Notes: generated from the sequence alone by a model not told the origin. Numbered from the stretch's first letter, positions 51,937 to 61,989 are shown. The stretch is 64,000 bases of DNA from Streptomyces albiflavescens (GCF_014645835.1 NZ_BMMM01000005.1:303733-367732), one strand, 5' to 3'. A program made the numbers and translations.

Positions 51937-52629
51937 ATGGCCGAGGCACGCGACCTCGAGGTCGTCGTCTTCGACGTCCTCGGAACGATGGTCGACGAGC
52001 CAGGCGGACTTCGAGCGGCCATTCGCGACGCAGTGCCCGCGTCCGACGACGGGTCCGTCGACCAGCTGCTCACTGTGTGGCGCAAGCATGTCGAGCACGA
52101 GCAGCAACGCATGGAGAAAGAAAGCCGGGCATACGCCAACACCGAGATCATCGACCGCGAGGCAGCTCAACGCGTAGCCGACTGTGCCGGGCTCACCGAC
52201 CCGCTCGCAATCGAGCGACTGGCTACCGCGGGTCAGCGCCTAAAGCCCTGGGACGACTCCCTCTCCGGACTTACGCGCCTCGCGCGGCGATTTCCTGTAC
52301 TGGGGCTCTCCAATGCCAGTCGCGCGACTCTGCTGCGTCTCAACGCATACGCCGGGCTGCGCTGGCACCAAGCCTTGTCCGCCGAAGATGCCCAGGCCTA
52401 CAAGCCCGCACCCGAGGTCTATCAGCTCGCGGTCGACGCGGCAGGATGCCCATCAGAGCGGATGTTGATGGTCGCTGCCCACGCCTGGGACCTTCGCGGA
52501 GCTCAGGCGATGGGAATGCGAACCGCCTACGTTCAGCGACCAGTCGGGGATCCTCCGAAGAGGACCGACACCTTCAATTGGAGTGCAAACAACCTGGATG
52601 AGTTGGTCGCCGCACTGACGGCGACGTAG
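51937..52629 (+). CDS. HAD hydrolase, haloacid dehalogenase type II
   Basis: A 230-residue HAD enzyme. Motif I is VVVFDVLGTMVDEPGG with the nucleophile Asp; motif II is VLGLSNASRATLL; motif III Lys is AYKPAPEVYQLAVD; motif IV region is MLMVAAHAWDLRGAQAMGMR. The AAHAWDL-GA-x-x-x-G-x-x-T end is characteristic of L-2-haloacid dehalogenases, which use the Asp to displace chloride or fluoride. Real substrate may be another organic acid or phosphate. AGGAG precedes the ATG at 51937. Confidence 0.87.
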   Translation: MAEARDLEVVVFDVLGTMVDEPGGLRAAIRDAVPASDDGSVDQLLTVWRKHVEHEQQRMEKESRAYANTEIIDREAAQRVADCAGLTDPLAIERLATAGQRLKPWDDSLSGLTRLARRFPVLGLSNASRATLLRLNAYAGLRWHQALSAEDAQAYKPAPEVYQLAVDAAGCPSERMLMVAAHAWDLRGAQAMGMRTAYVQRPVGDPPKRTDTFNWSANNLDELVAALTAT

Positions 52630-53532
52630 AAGCACCGATCCGACGAATGATTCCCGCGTCCAGGTGTGGACGTTCGCCGAATCGGCGTCGCGTCGAACTC
52701 TTGTCCCCGAACCACGAAGTTCCCGGCTTCACCGGCGACATCGGTGAAGCCGGCGACGCTTCGCCGTGTGCTGGAGGGGGCTGGCGGTCTCGGAGGCTCG
52801 CTCAACAGCTTGCCCCAGGCGCCTGTTGTCTGCGGCGAGTTCCTCGTTGGCCAGGGTGAGCGCCTGGATCTCGTTGGCGTAGGTACGGACGAGGTCCTCC
52901 AGGGCGGCCAGGTTTTGAGACGCCTCACGTTGGTCTGGGGCAAGCCATGGTGTGGCGGTCAGCGAGTTCCGACCAAGGTTCTCGACGAAGGACGCACACA
53001 ACGGCTCCGGCCCGTCGCCACGGGGGAAGGCGACGGGCCAGACCTTCCGCCCACGGTGCCACATCCGCGCCGTGGCCGCAGCCGCTTCGCGATGCCGGCC
53101 TGCACTTCCGGGTGTCCCCGGCGGCAGCCAGGAACACCGGGAAGGTGCCGGTTGAGGTTCGCGACGAAGCCAGGAGCGGGCGCGCGGATACGGGCCGCGG
53201 GGACGTCGCAGGCGAGGGCCTGGACGGCAAGGTTCGTGCCGGGTGTGGCGGCCGCGCCGAAAAGGGTGTGCAGGAGTTCCAGTCCCTGGCGGGCCGTGTC
53301 GCCGACGCGGAGATCGTTACGCGGCTCGGTGAAGATCTGGGCGATGTCGTCGGCAAGTGGACGCACCGGCGTCCCTAGCCCACCTGGGCTAACAGGCGCG
53401 CATGTCCCAGGCATCGGGCGGCACAGTGTTGATGCAAGCTCCGGGAAGCTGCTTCCCCCGTCGCACCGCATATGCCGGCAGGAACAATCACCCTCGGAAC
53501 GAAGAGCACCGTCTGAGGTGCTGGGAGGATTC
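52630..53532. other. Decayed stretch with a coiled-coil fragment
   Basis: On the minus strand near 52770-52960 a frame reads ASQNLAALEDLVRTYANEIQ and ALTLANEELAADNRRLGQAV, a coiled coil like the end of TnpC-type (DUF6262) transposition proteins. Nearby pieces, such as NLAVQALACDVPAARIRAPA, could not be assigned. No intact gene. Confidence 0.4.
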
Positions 53533-54192
53533 GTGCACGACAAACCGCTGAGCAGGATCGTCAGCGAGCTCTTGCGTCTACGCCACGACTCGTCGCGCAC
53601 GTCACAAGACCGGTCGGCGCCTGCCGGTTTCGGCTTGGATCCCGCTCTGGTCAGCGACTTCGTCGCCGGCACCCTGGATCCCCAGGGCGAGGCGGCACTT
53701 GCCGACCAGGTGGCGCGGCTCCTGCCGTTCCACTGGGTCCTGCCCAACAAGACCACCGAGTCGGTAACGCAGGTCATCGACCACCTCGGTGGTCAACGTG
53801 AGCTGATGGCCTGGCTGGACCGACACGCAGGGCTGCCTCGACTGGTGGCACGGATGTACGTCCTCGAGGGACTGCTCGATCAATTCAGCGAAGAGCGCGC
53901 GGTCGTCACCGCCCTGCGCGAATCACGGGAGCAGACCCCCTATCCACCCGGCCTCAGGGGTTACCTGGTTCCGGAAACCGACGATGAAACCCTCGGCAGC
54001 ATCGCCTTCAAGATCGAGGAACTGCTGGGCGACGGTCGGAAGGATGAGGCTGTTGAGCTTGCGCTGGCCACGGTGGCATGGCTCCGCCAGGTCGCGCCGC
54101 GCGCGGAACAACTCGATTCCAAGGTCGGCGACATGGGTGAGCTGATGGATCATGTTCGCCAGGACATCCAGGCTGCGGCAGCCGAGACCTGA
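53533..54192 (+). CDS. Hypothetical helical protein
   Basis: A 219-residue soluble protein. It opens VHDKPLSRIVSELLRLRHDS, has a middle part LVSDFVAGTLDPQGEAALAD and VTQVIDHLGGQRELMAWLDR, and a C-terminal helical tail FKIEELLGDGRKDEAVELAL, AEQLDSKVGDMGELMDHVRQ. No family or motif was recognised. The GTG at 53533 has a strong GGGAGGA ribosome site four bases upstream; the frame is open upstream but loses protein character. It is a single-gene unit. Confidence 0.7.
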   Translation: MHDKPLSRIVSELLRLRHDSSRTSQDRSAPAGFGLDPALVSDFVAGTLDPQGEAALADQVARLLPFHWVLPNKTTESVTQVIDHLGGQRELMAWLDRHAGLPRLVARMYVLEGLLDQFSEERAVVTALRESREQTPYPPGLRGYLVPETDDETLGSIAFKIEELLGDGRKDEAVELALATVAWLRQVAPRAEQLDSKVGDMGELMDHVRQDIQAAAAET

Positions 54193-54771
54193 GCAACGCA
54201 GCCCTCGGCGGACTCGGGGCTATTGCGGGCCGCAAGTCGCGCTCAGACGTCGGCCGCCGTGCGTGGGACGTGGCCCCAGGGGCGGCCGGCGCGTCCGTTC
54301 GCGAGGTGGTCGGACGGGCCGTCCGGGCCGGTGAGCCGGCTCAGTCTGCCGTTCGGGGCTTCGCTTGGTCGAGCAGGCCAAGGCCCGTGCCCGGAGGGCA
54401 GTGGATGCACGCGGGGACGCCCTCGACGAGGGTCCGGCGCGCCTCGTCCGGCGTGACGCAGCAGCGAAGGCTCTGGCGCCCCGCCCGGGCAGGACTCCCC
54501 CGCCCGCGAGGCTCGGGGTGCCAAGGGGCCGTCACGGGCTCGTCTCGCGCCTGTGGCTCGGCCGCCCCGAGCGCCGACCGCGGCCAGCACGGCAGCCACC
54601 GTGAGGAGAGCTCTCAGCTTCGGTGGAGTCGACGAGGCACGATGGCAACGTATCCATCCGAGGGCAGAGGCCTCACTGCCGGACGCCTGCACGGCTGCAC
54701 GGCTGCACGGGCCTCGTCGCACGCGAGGTCGCCCCCTCGCCGACCGCCGCGCTTCGGTCGTCACCCTCACC
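54193..54771. other. No supportable gene
   Basis: About 580 bp. A three-copy TGCACGGC repeat is at about 54690-54715. Open frames are Arg/Pro-rich and unconvincing. Confidence 0.45.
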
Positions 54772-55170
54772 TCAGCCATGGGGCCAGTGCGCGAGACCAC
54801 TGCCCGATGGAGCCTGAAGCGTTGCTTCCTCTGGTGAGTCGTAGAACTCGTACGCATCATGGAGGCCGCTGATCTCAAAGACCTTGAGCAAGCGCGCCGA
54901 GGAACTCGTGATGCGGAGTGAACCCTCGCGCTCACGGATGCGCTTCGTGCTTGCTACGACCGCCCCGAGCCCTACGGAGTCCAGGAACGGTACAAAGCAC
55001 AGGTCCAGGACGAGGTGGCGGTGCCCCTCATCGAGCAGCTTGATCACTGCTTCGGTGATCCTGGGCGAGGTGTGGACGTCTATCTCGCCATCGACCTCGA
55101 GAACGGTCCAGCCGTTCACCACGTCGTAGCTGATGACCATGCGCTCGCTGCGGATGATGTTCGTTCGCAT
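54772..55170 (-). CDS. STAS-domain anti-sigma factor antagonist
   Basis: A 132-residue protein with one STAS domain: VVNGWTVLEVDGEIDVHTSP, ITEAVIKLLDEGHRHLVLDL, then VPFLDSVGLGAVVASTKRIR, where DSVGLG carries the Ser that a partner kinase phosphorylates. The C-terminus is LRITSSSARLLKVFEISGLH. In its unphosphorylated form such a protein binds the anti-sigma kinase and frees a sigma factor. Two ATGs exist; the one at 55170 is six bases after AGAGGG and is preferred to 55176. No anti-sigma kinase gene is adjacent, so the partner is elsewhere. Confidence 0.88.
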   Translation of the reverse strand: MRTNIIRSERMVISYDVVNGWTVLEVDGEIDVHTSPRITEAVIKLLDEGHRHLVLDLCFVPFLDSVGLGAVVASTKRIREREGSLRITSSSARLLKVFEISGLHDAYEFYDSPEEATLQAPSGSGLAHWPHG

Positions 55171-55437
55171 TGCCATCCCTCTTCACGCCTTCCGGACGGC
55201 ATAAGATCTCCAGCATGGCGCCTAGCCCGGGCGTGCTCAGGTGCCTCTGGCTGTCTGCAGATATGTCTGACTCCACTCCAAGCCGCCTGCATCCTGATCG
55301 CAAGCTGAAATCATGTCGCGCCCTCACCCACGGCTGGGGAGAGAGACCCGACCGGTGGAGACGCGGCGACGACAGCATCCGGCTACGGCTACCAAAAGCT
55401 GATCAGCCACGACTGAGCCCCCTCCCGATCTTGGCTT
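55171..55437. other. STAS promoter region
   Basis: Upstream region of the antagonist gene. No gene seen. Confidence 0.4.
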
Positions 55438-55731
55438 CTACTGATCGTCGCAACACCCGACACCGATCTGCACGCCATCGGCGCCCGGGACGGCGAAGGA
55501 GGCCGGCCCCTGGTGCCGGGACACGAGTTCACCACCGTCGGGCCCGAGCGCCTGGCGCAGCGGCAGATGCCGTACCCCTGACCGGTCGAGCTCGTCGACC
55601 ATGACGGCGCCGGTGGCGACCGCCACCTCATGTCCCGCATGCTCGAACGCCTGCGCCAGTGGCACCAGGTGCAAGGAGATCGGCGTACTGGTCAGCACGA
55701 TCCGCTTGGACGTCTTCTTCCTCCAACTCAA
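55438..55731 (-). pseudogene. Glycosyltransferase N-terminal remnant
   Basis: The minus frame gives RIVLTSTPISLHLVPLAQAF, EHAGHEVAVATGAVMVDELD and RSGVRHLPL, the first Rossmann unit of a GT-B (macrolide-type) glycosyltransferase. GGAGG lies near its beginning but no good start codon follows. The remaining three quarters of the enzyme are missing. Confidence 0.65.
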
Positions 55732-55830
55732 CCGGCGTTCCTATGGGACCTGCCTGACGCAGACCACGTCATCATGGACGGAGGGGGACGCCGGGCCGTT
55801 CTGGCGAACACTGTTGATGGGATGCCGTTC

Positions 55831-56493
55831 ATGACGATCCGGGTCGTGGTGGCCGACGACGAAGAACTGCTGCGCACCGGCTTCCGTCTGGTGATCGATT
55901 CCTGGGACGACCTGGCGGTGGTGGGTGAGGCGGGTGACGGACGGCAGGCGGTGCAGGTGATCGGCCGCACGCGGCCGGACGTGGTGCTGATGGACATCCG
56001 GATGCCCGGCATGGACGGGATCGAGGCCACCCGGCAGATCGTGGCTTCCGGCAGCGTGGCCCGGGTGCTGATGCTGACCACGTTCGACGAGGACGATCAC
56101 GTGCTGGCGGCGCTGCGGGCGGGCGCCAGCGGTTTCCTGCTCAAGGAGATGGAGTCCGCCGAGCTCGTGGCGGCGATCCGGGCCACGGTGCGCGGGGACA
56201 CGCTGCTCGCGCCGGGCCTGACCAGCCGCCTGCTGAAGCGGTTCCTGCGCACCGCGCCGGACGGGCGCACGACGCCGCCCGCGCTGACACGCCTGTCGGC
56301 ACGCGAGATCGAGGTGCTGACCCTGATCGGGCAGGCGCTGTCCAACGCGGAGATCGCCCGTCGGCTTTCTCTGTCCGAGGCCACGGTCAAGCGGCATGTG
56401 GCTGCGGTGCTGCGCAAGCTGGAGCTGCGGGATCGGGTCCAGGCGGTGGTCGCCGCCTACGACCACGGTCTCGTTCGGCCGCGCGGTTCATGA
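55831..56493 (+). CDS. NarL/FixJ-type response regulator
   Basis: A 220-residue two-component regulator. The receiver domain begins MTIRVVVADDEELLRTGFRL, has the phosphorylated Asp in DVVLMDIRMPGMDGIEATR (about residue 54), Thr in LMLTTFDEDDHVLAALRAGA and Lys in GFLLKEMESAELVAAIRATV. The LuxR-type helix-turn-helix is LSAREIEVLTLIGQALSNAE with IARRLSLSEATVKRHVAAVL. The ATG at 55831 is preferred to one three codons earlier. No histidine kinase gene adjoins it, so it is an orphan. Confidence 0.9.
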   Translation: MTIRVVVADDEELLRTGFRLVIDSWDDLAVVGEAGDGRQAVQVIGRTRPDVVLMDIRMPGMDGIEATRQIVASGSVARVLMLTTFDEDDHVLAALRAGASGFLLKEMESAELVAAIRATVRGDTLLAPGLTSRLLKRFLRTAPDGRTTPPALTRLSAREIEVLTLIGQALSNAEIARRLSLSEATVKRHVAAVLRKLELRDRVQAVVAAYDHGLVRPRGS

Positions 56494-56494
56494 C

Positions 56495-56514
56495 CCTCCT
56501 CCTTGAGGAGGAGG
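56495..56514. terminator. Hairpin after the response regulator
   Basis: CCTCCTCC-TTGA-GGAGGAGG begins two bases after the stop codon. The stem is perfect. Confidence 0.65.
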
Positions 56515-56603
56515 CGCCGCGCGGGTGATCCTCACGGTCCATCCCGAAGTGCGACCCCAGGTCGATCACGGGCGGGCGGTGGCGCCGTAGCGTCGCAAGC
56601 GTG

Positions 56604-57245
56604 ATGAATGCCCTGCCCTACCGCATGTACCTGCTGGCCTACGACGCGTCGGCGCGCGGCCCCTACGACCGCGCCCGGACCGGATTCCTCGTCCGCGTCG
56701 CCGCGCTCGTCGACCTCACCCTGCGTGGCCACCTGATGGAGCGCGAAGGGGCGGTGCGGGTGACCGAGCCCGGCCCGGTGGGCGATCCGGTCCTGGACCG
56801 TGTGCTGGACGAGGTGGCCGCATCCACACACGGCTGGAAGCACCTGACACGGCGGCGTGGGACGCAGACCCTGCAAGCCGTGGAAGACCAGCTCGCGGCG
56901 CGCGGTCAGCTCATCGTCGAGCCGGGCCGGATCCCGGTCCTGTCCGGGCGGCATGCGACTGTGCCGGACCCGGACGCCGTACGGGCGCTGCATGCGTACG
57001 TGACCGCGATCCTGCGCGCCGCTACTTCGGCACACGAGGTCGCCTTGGAGGATGCCGCCCTGGTGGCACTGGCCGCGGCCGGCCGGATCGGCTCGGTGGT
57101 GTCCGGACAGGACCGGCGCCGGCACCGTGCGCGGATCGACGACCTGACCGGCCGGCTGGGTGAGCTCGCGCCGGGCCTGGAGGCGACAGTGCGCGGCCTC
57201 CGTACCACCATGATCGCCGCGCAGGGCGGCATGGGCGGCAGCTGA
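56604..57245 (+). CDS. GPP34 (GOLPH3/Vps74-like) family protein
   Basis: A 213-residue helical protein of the GPP34 family. It begins MNALPYRMYLLAYDASARGP, then VRVAALVDLTLRGHLMEREG, LDRVLDEVAASTHGWKHLTR, VEDQLAARGQLIVEPGRI and ALEDAALVALAAAGRIGSVV. Eukaryotic members bind phosphatidylinositol-4-phosphate at the Golgi; actinomycete members are numerous and of unknown role, perhaps membrane binding. The ATG at 56604 directly follows a GTG that is also possible. It lies between a response regulator and a secreted esterase in the same direction. Confidence 0.87.
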   Translation: MNALPYRMYLLAYDASARGPYDRARTGFLVRVAALVDLTLRGHLMEREGAVRVTEPGPVGDPVLDRVLDEVAASTHGWKHLTRRRGTQTLQAVEDQLAARGQLIVEPGRIPVLSGRHATVPDPDAVRALHAYVTAILRAATSAHEVALEDAALVALAAAGRIGSVVSGQDRRRHRARIDDLTGRLGELAPGLEATVRGLRTTMIAAQGGMGGS

Positions 57246-57288
57246 CCTGCACCCCGAGCACCCGACCCGAGCAGGAAGGCGTACGCCG

Positions 57289-58884
57289 ATGAAACCAGGG
57301 CGAGCAGGGCAAATAGGGCAATGGTCGGCGGCGCTGGTGTGCGCCGTGCTGGCCTCCACCGCAGTGCCGGCCCGGGCGGAGACACCCGAGCTTCGACAGG
57401 CCGCCGTACCCGTCGTCCGCGCCGCACCCGTCGTGCACACCCAGGCCGGTGCCGTGCGCGGCACCGCGGGGGAGGGCTACCGCACTTTCGACGGCATCCC
57501 GTATGCCGCACCCCCGGTCGGCCCCCTGCGCTGGACGCCACCACACCCCGCACGCCCATGGAAGAGGGCGCGGGACGCCACCCGGTCCGCGAGCCCCTGC
57601 CCGCAGCCGGCCGGCGAGGTACCCGGCGGCAGCACCACCGAGGACTGCCTCTACCTGAACGTGACCACCCCCGACGTCGCCCGCCCCGACCGCCCCAGGC
57701 CCGTGATCGTATGGGTGCACGGCGGCGGCTTCACCAACGGCGCGGGCAGCTCCTACGACGCCCACCGCCTCGCCACGCGCGGCAATGTCGTTGTGGTCAC
57801 CCTCAACTACCGCCTCGGCGCCCTCGGCTTCCTCGCGCACAGCGGTCTGCCGGGCTCCGGCACCTTCGGGCTCGCCGACCAGCAGGCGGCGCTGCGCTGG
57901 GTGCGGGCGAACATCGGCGCGTTCGGCGGTGACCGGCACAACGTCACCCTGGCCGGCGAGTCCGCGGGCGGCTTCAGCGTCTGCGCCCAGCTCGCCTCCC
58001 CCACCGCCGTCGGCCTGTTCGACCGCACCATCATCGAGAGCGGACCGTGCACCGGCCGCGCCGACCGTTTCTTCGCCCCGTCCGCCATCTCCCTCAAGGC
58101 GGCGGACACCACCGGGGCGAAGCTGGCGAAGGAGGTGGGCTGCGGCGCTGCCCGGCACGTGGTGGCCTGCCTGCGGCGAGTGAGCACCGCCCGGCTGCTC
58201 GCCGCCCCGGACACCCCCCAACAGCCCGCCTACGCCACCGGACTCCTGCCTCGCGACCCGAACACCGCGCTCACCCTCGGCGCCGTGCACCACGTGCCCG
58301 TCCTCATCGGCTCCAACCACGACGAGGGCAACGGCTGGGCCGCCGCCGTCATCCAGGCCGGCACCCGCATCACCCCCGCCAACTGGCCCCAGACGGTGGC
58401 CGGCTTCCTCCCCGACCCCGCCCAGGCCCCCACCGTCGCCCGCACCTACCCGGTCACCGAAACGAACGGCGGACCGGTCCTCGGCGCGGTCATCGGAGAC
58501 TCCAACTACTCCTGCCCCACCCTGCAAACCGGCACCCTCCTCGCGGCCCATGTCCCCGTCTGGCGCTACGAGTTCGCCGACGAACACGCCCCGCCGCTCA
58601 CCTCCGCCCCCACTCCGTTCCCGCTCGGCGCCCCGCACGCCAGCGAACTGACCTACCTCTTCGACCTCGGCGGCCACCCCCGCACCATGCCCCCCGCCCA
58701 GCACCGCCTTGCCGACACCATGATCGACTACTGGAGCGGTTTCGCCCGCACCAGCAACCCCAACACCCCGAACACTCCCACCTGGCCGGCTGGTTCCGTC
58801 CAATCCCTGGCTCCCGACCAGACCGGCCCCACGCATACGACCGCCGCCGCCCACCACTGCACCCTGTGGAACACCCTGCCCTGA
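57289..58884 (+). CDS. Secreted type-B carboxylesterase
   Basis: A 531-residue exported esterase. The signal peptide (QWSAALVCAVLASTAVPARA) is cut near residue 30. The type-B fold has YRTFDGIPYAAPPVGPLRWT, EDCLYLNVTTPD, the oxyanion hole VIVWVHGGGFTNGAGSSY, the elbow VTLAGESAGGFSVC with the catalytic Ser, the acid near GSNHDEGNGW and the His near LGAPHASELTYLF. Members hydrolyse a wide range of carboxyl esters. The ATG at 57289 follows GCAGGAAGGCG. Codon use shifts to C-ending codons in the second half. Confidence 0.9.
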   Translation: MKPGRAGQIGQWSAALVCAVLASTAVPARAETPELRQAAVPVVRAAPVVHTQAGAVRGTAGEGYRTFDGIPYAAPPVGPLRWTPPHPARPWKRARDATRSASPCPQPAGEVPGGSTTEDCLYLNVTTPDVARPDRPRPVIVWVHGGGFTNGAGSSYDAHRLATRGNVVVVTLNYRLGALGFLAHSGLPGSGTFGLADQQAALRWVRANIGAFGGDRHNVTLAGESAGGFSVCAQLASPTAVGLFDRTIIESGPCTGRADRFFAPSAISLKAADTTGAKLAKEVGCGAARHVVACLRRVSTARLLAAPDTPQQPAYATGLLPRDPNTALTLGAVHHVPVLIGSNHDEGNGWAAAVIQAGTRITPANWPQTVAGFLPDPAQAPTVARTYPVTETNGGPVLGAVIGDSNYSCPTLQTGTLLAAHVPVWRYEFADEHAPPLTSAPTPFPLGAPHASELTYLFDLGGHPRTMPPAQHRLADTMIDYWSGFARTSNPNTPNTPTWPAGSVQSLAPDQTGPTHTTAAAHHCTLWNTLP

Positions 58885-59056
58885 CCAGGGACGAAAGCGG
58901 CCGCGAGGAGGCGAACCGGCTCGTCACCCCCAAGTGCCCGGGGCACACGCTCTCGCCGGCCGTTCCGGAGCCCAGTAACCCGCCGAACCGCACCCGTTCT
59001 GACGAGCCTTCCCACGTCCGCCCGTACCTGCGGCCTCACGCCGCTAGTGTGGTCGT

Positions 59057-60147
59057 ATGTCCCGCAAGCGTCGCCGAACACCGCACCAACCCGCCCCCGC
59101 CGAGCGGACATACGCCACGCAGGCCGAAGAGCTGGAGGCGCTGGCCCGGGAGTATCCCGAGGATCGCGAGGAGATCCTCGTCGAGGCCGCGGGCAGCTGG
59201 AATGACGCCGAGGAATACGACCGCGCGCTCGCGCTCTACCAGCAGCTGCTGGACACCAAGTGCGAGGACCCGCACCTGATCGAGGCATACCGGATCAGCA
59301 CCCTGTGGGACGCCGGACGCGCCGATCAGGCCCGCGAAGCGGCCGGCCGTCTGCGACGACAGCACCCCACCGATCCAGGTGCCTGGAACTTCGTCGCCGA
59401 AGCATTCGAGACCGCTGGTGAACTCCGTGACGCCGCAGACTGGTTCACCGCCGGCATCACCCATCTTCTCGGCCCCGCCACTCCCCTCACCCCCAGCGCC
59501 GTCGAACACGCCTCTGACCCCAGCGGCATCGAGATGCTCGTCATCGGCCGCCACCGGGTCCGGCGCCGCCTTACCCAGCCGCACGACGCCCTCGACACCC
59601 TCGCCGACGACCTGCACGAACACCGCCCCAGCCTGCTCCGCGGCTCCAGCACACTCGACGACCTCCACGATCCGGACCGCCTACGGGCCGCCGAAAGCGG
59701 CGACGAGGACGCCCTGCAAGCCGAGTTCGACAAACTCACCGCCGAGGTCACCGCTCGTCGAGCAGCCCTGTCCCGACCCCGCATGACATGCGCACTGTTC
59801 TGGCCCGAGACCGAGTTCACCCAACTCCTTGCCCGGTGGCCCGCACTGGCGGACCACTACGGCGCCGAACACCACGAGCACATCCGCCTCACCGAGGAGC
59901 TCCTGCACCGCCGGTCCGGGGACGGCGAACCCCATCTGGGCATCGCCCGGGGCACCATGGCCGACTTCGAGGCGTTCACCCGCGATGAGGACCTCCCCCA
60001 CAGGACGGCGACACCCGGGCCCGATACGCCGCCGATCTCGCCGCCCGCGGCCAGGCCCAGACATGGCCCCCACCCCGCAACAGCCCCTGCTGGTGCGGCT
60101 CCTCCCGCAAATACAAGAAGTGCTGCGGCAACCCCGCTCTGACCTGA
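59057..60147 (+). pseudogene. TPR protein with out-of-frame SEC-C motif
   Basis: The first 315 residues are intact: MSRKRRRTPHQPAPAERTYA, TPR-like helices AGSWNDAEEYDRALALYQQL and DPGAWNFVAEAFETAGELRD, and a C-terminal domain ending GTMADFEAFTRDEDLP. At the C run near 60000 one base appears lost. In the next frame the protein would go on DGDTRARYAADLAARGQAQT and NSPCWCGSSRKYKKCCGNPA, a complete SEC-C zinc motif (C-x-C-x8-C-C). In the present frame it ends at 60142 without it. SEC-C binds zinc and often accompanies SecA or ribosome-linked proteins. Either phase variation, decay or sequencing error. Confidence 0.8.
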
Positions 60148-60244
60148 CCCCAGACCCATCAACATCCAGAAGGCGTCATTCAGCCCACTCCCGGCTGAGC
60201 CCAGGAATCGCCCCAGGTACGGCCAGTTAGGGGTGTGGCCTCAA

Positions 60245-60640
60245 CTATCGCCCGCGGGTTGGTGGCGTCACCGCCGGGCGAGGGCATGGTGGTATCGGTC
60301 CCGCGCGGCCGTTCCCTGGCAAGCCGTTCTGGATGTTGCCTGCCGCGGCTCGGGCCTGTACGGGCTCCGCCTCGGCGAGAGCGCCGACGAGATCGGCGGC
60401 GGATGGTCGGTGGTTGATGAGGTCGACGCCTTCCGCCGGCCCACACCGGAAGCAGAGGGACTTCTCCCGGCGCCACGGCATCGCGACAGTCCTGCCGGGC
60501 CTGGGGGTCCGCGGCGAATTCGGCCTTCCGGCTCCTCCATTGATCGAGGAAGGAGTGGTCGAAGACGCGCGCCATGTTTCGCGGCGGCCAGGCTTTCTCT
60601 ACCGATACCGCGATTCGCTCGAACGCGTCCACGGCGCGAG
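60245..60640 (-). pseudogene. Nitronate monooxygenase C-terminal remnant
   Basis: Minus frames give FLDQWRSRKAEFAADPQARQ, APGEVPLLPVWAGG and, after a frame change near 60430, AEGVDLINHRPSAADLVGAL. This fits the last 100 residues of actinomycete nitronate monooxygenases (2-nitropropane dioxygenase type), where the W-x-G-R-E...P-V-W-A-G...G-L-I/D-L-I pattern is common. The FMN-binding barrel is missing. Confidence 0.55.
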
Positions 60641-61019
60641 CGCCACACCGGCCGAACAGAACAGAGCAGCGGCTGCGAGCAGGGCATCGCTGCGGGCCGA
60701 CCTGGCCAACGCCCGCTGCGGACCCGGTGGATCAGGCGGCGGACGTGGCTGATCTTGTCGTCGGACCTCCGTCCTCGCTCACCTGACGTGAAGAATCCGA
60801 AAGCGATCGGGTTCCGCCGGATCTCGATCAACGACTTGGATTGGCGTCCAAGCCCATTGCCGCCGTCTCCCCATTAGCTACGTGGAATCACGCGCCGCAG
60901 GATGCGCTGCGTATGGTGCAGCGTCCCCACGCACTGAGGAGATCTGTTGGGCGGCGCGGTGGTGAGCCAGGCACGGTCGGCGTCACCGTGACGCGGCGGC
61001 ACCGCGTCCGGACGGGCCG
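60641..61019. other. No supportable gene
   Basis: About 380 bp between remnants and the next gene's end. Nothing stands out. Confidence 0.4.
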
Positions 61020-61772
61020 TCATTCCTGGACCGGGTATCCGATCTGGACGAGGTCCTCCGCGAGGCGTGGGATGGGCACCGCCGGGTTCAGCAACGACAC
61101 GACGCTCTGGGTGAGCGGGCGCAACGCATAGACGTGCCGGACGGCCGTGACGTCCACCGCCACCTCGTAGTACTCCTCCGCGAACCGCTGGTATGCCTCG
61201 GGACGGCCGTCCAACAGGACGTCGAACAGCCACTCGGCGCTGCAGCCGTCTTCCACGCCCTCCGGCAGAGGCGCGACGGCCCCTGACTTCCATACGGTGT
61301 CGGCTTGTTCGCGCCAGAAGCACACCGTCGCTCGCGGCGTCCCGTGGTCGCTGAAGGCGGGCTCCGTGACCTGGGCACGAAATGCCTCCGGCACCCCGTC
61401 GAACAGGCCGGGCCACGGGGCCGGAGGCGTCACTCGATACGGGGTCATCGGCGACTCGTGATCGAAACCGCGGACATAGGCGCCTGCCCGTGAGAAAACA
61501 ATCGAGTACTCGTTGCCGCAGCCGTCGCGCATCGAGGCCATCTCCTCCGTCGGCGACCATTGGGAGTCGAACGAGAAGTATCGGTACTCCCACTCCGGGC
61601 TCAGGATGGCATCCAACATCGCCAGGGCGCGGGAGCGGTCCCGAACGATCGAGATCTCGGGCAACTGGCGGATCAGCTCAGAGAATGGCACGGCCACATC
61701 CAAGCCGATCCCACTGACAGCACCCACACTGCCCACCGCGCTGAACGACGCACGCGGTTCTTCCAGTTCCAT
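61020..61772 (-). CDS. Hypothetical protein
   Basis: A 250-residue soluble protein. It opens MELEEPRASFSAVGSVGAVS, then FSELIRQLPEISIVRDRSRA and YRYFSFDSQWSPTEEMASMR, followed by VFSRAGAYVRGFDHESPMTP, an aromatic-rich middle WPGLFDGVPEAFRAQV and the end PLTQSVVSLLNPAVPIPRLA. No signal peptide or motif was recognised. The pattern (Trp/Phe-rich, about 250 residues) is that of a family frequent in streptomycetes without assigned role. The ATG at 61772 is chosen because upstream codons lose protein character. Confidence 0.72.
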   Translation of the reverse strand: MELEEPRASFSAVGSVGAVSGIGLDVAVPFSELIRQLPEISIVRDRSRALAMLDAILSPEWEYRYFSFDSQWSPTEEMASMRDGCGNEYSIVFSRAGAYVRGFDHESPMTPYRVTPPAPWPGLFDGVPEAFRAQVTEPAFSDHGTPRATVCFWREQADTVWKSGAVAPLPEGVEDGCSAEWLFDVLLDGRPEAYQRFAEEYYEVAVDVTAVRHVYALRPLTQSVVSLLNPAVPIPRLAEDLVQIGYPVQE

Positions 61773-61829
61773 CACTCGACATCGCTGATTCCACAGAAAA
61801 GATGGGAGATCCGCTGGCAGTGCCCGGCA

Positions 61830-61973
61830 CCTCGCACCGTTGTCGACAACGTCGTGGCAGGTCTGCGGGAGTGCACCGGAGCCGACCGGCAGGACATCCT
61901 GGTGAACGACGCGGCCCTCGACCGGGGCGGCAACGGCACGACGCCGCAGGCGTTCGACCAACGCTTCGGCTGA
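61830..61973 (+). pseudogene. Short SDR fragment
   Basis: The plus frame reads RTVVDNVVAGLRECTGADRQ, DILVNDAALDRGGNGTTPQA and FDQRFG-stop, which resembles the N-N-A-G region of an SDR. It is too short to be a gene. Confidence 0.4.
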
Positions 61974-61989
61974 TCCGCCACGGCCCGTT

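Noticed and set aside
57022..58857. 611-codon minus frame over the carboxylesterase gene
   Set aside because: Gly/Val/Ala-rich shadow of the esterase.
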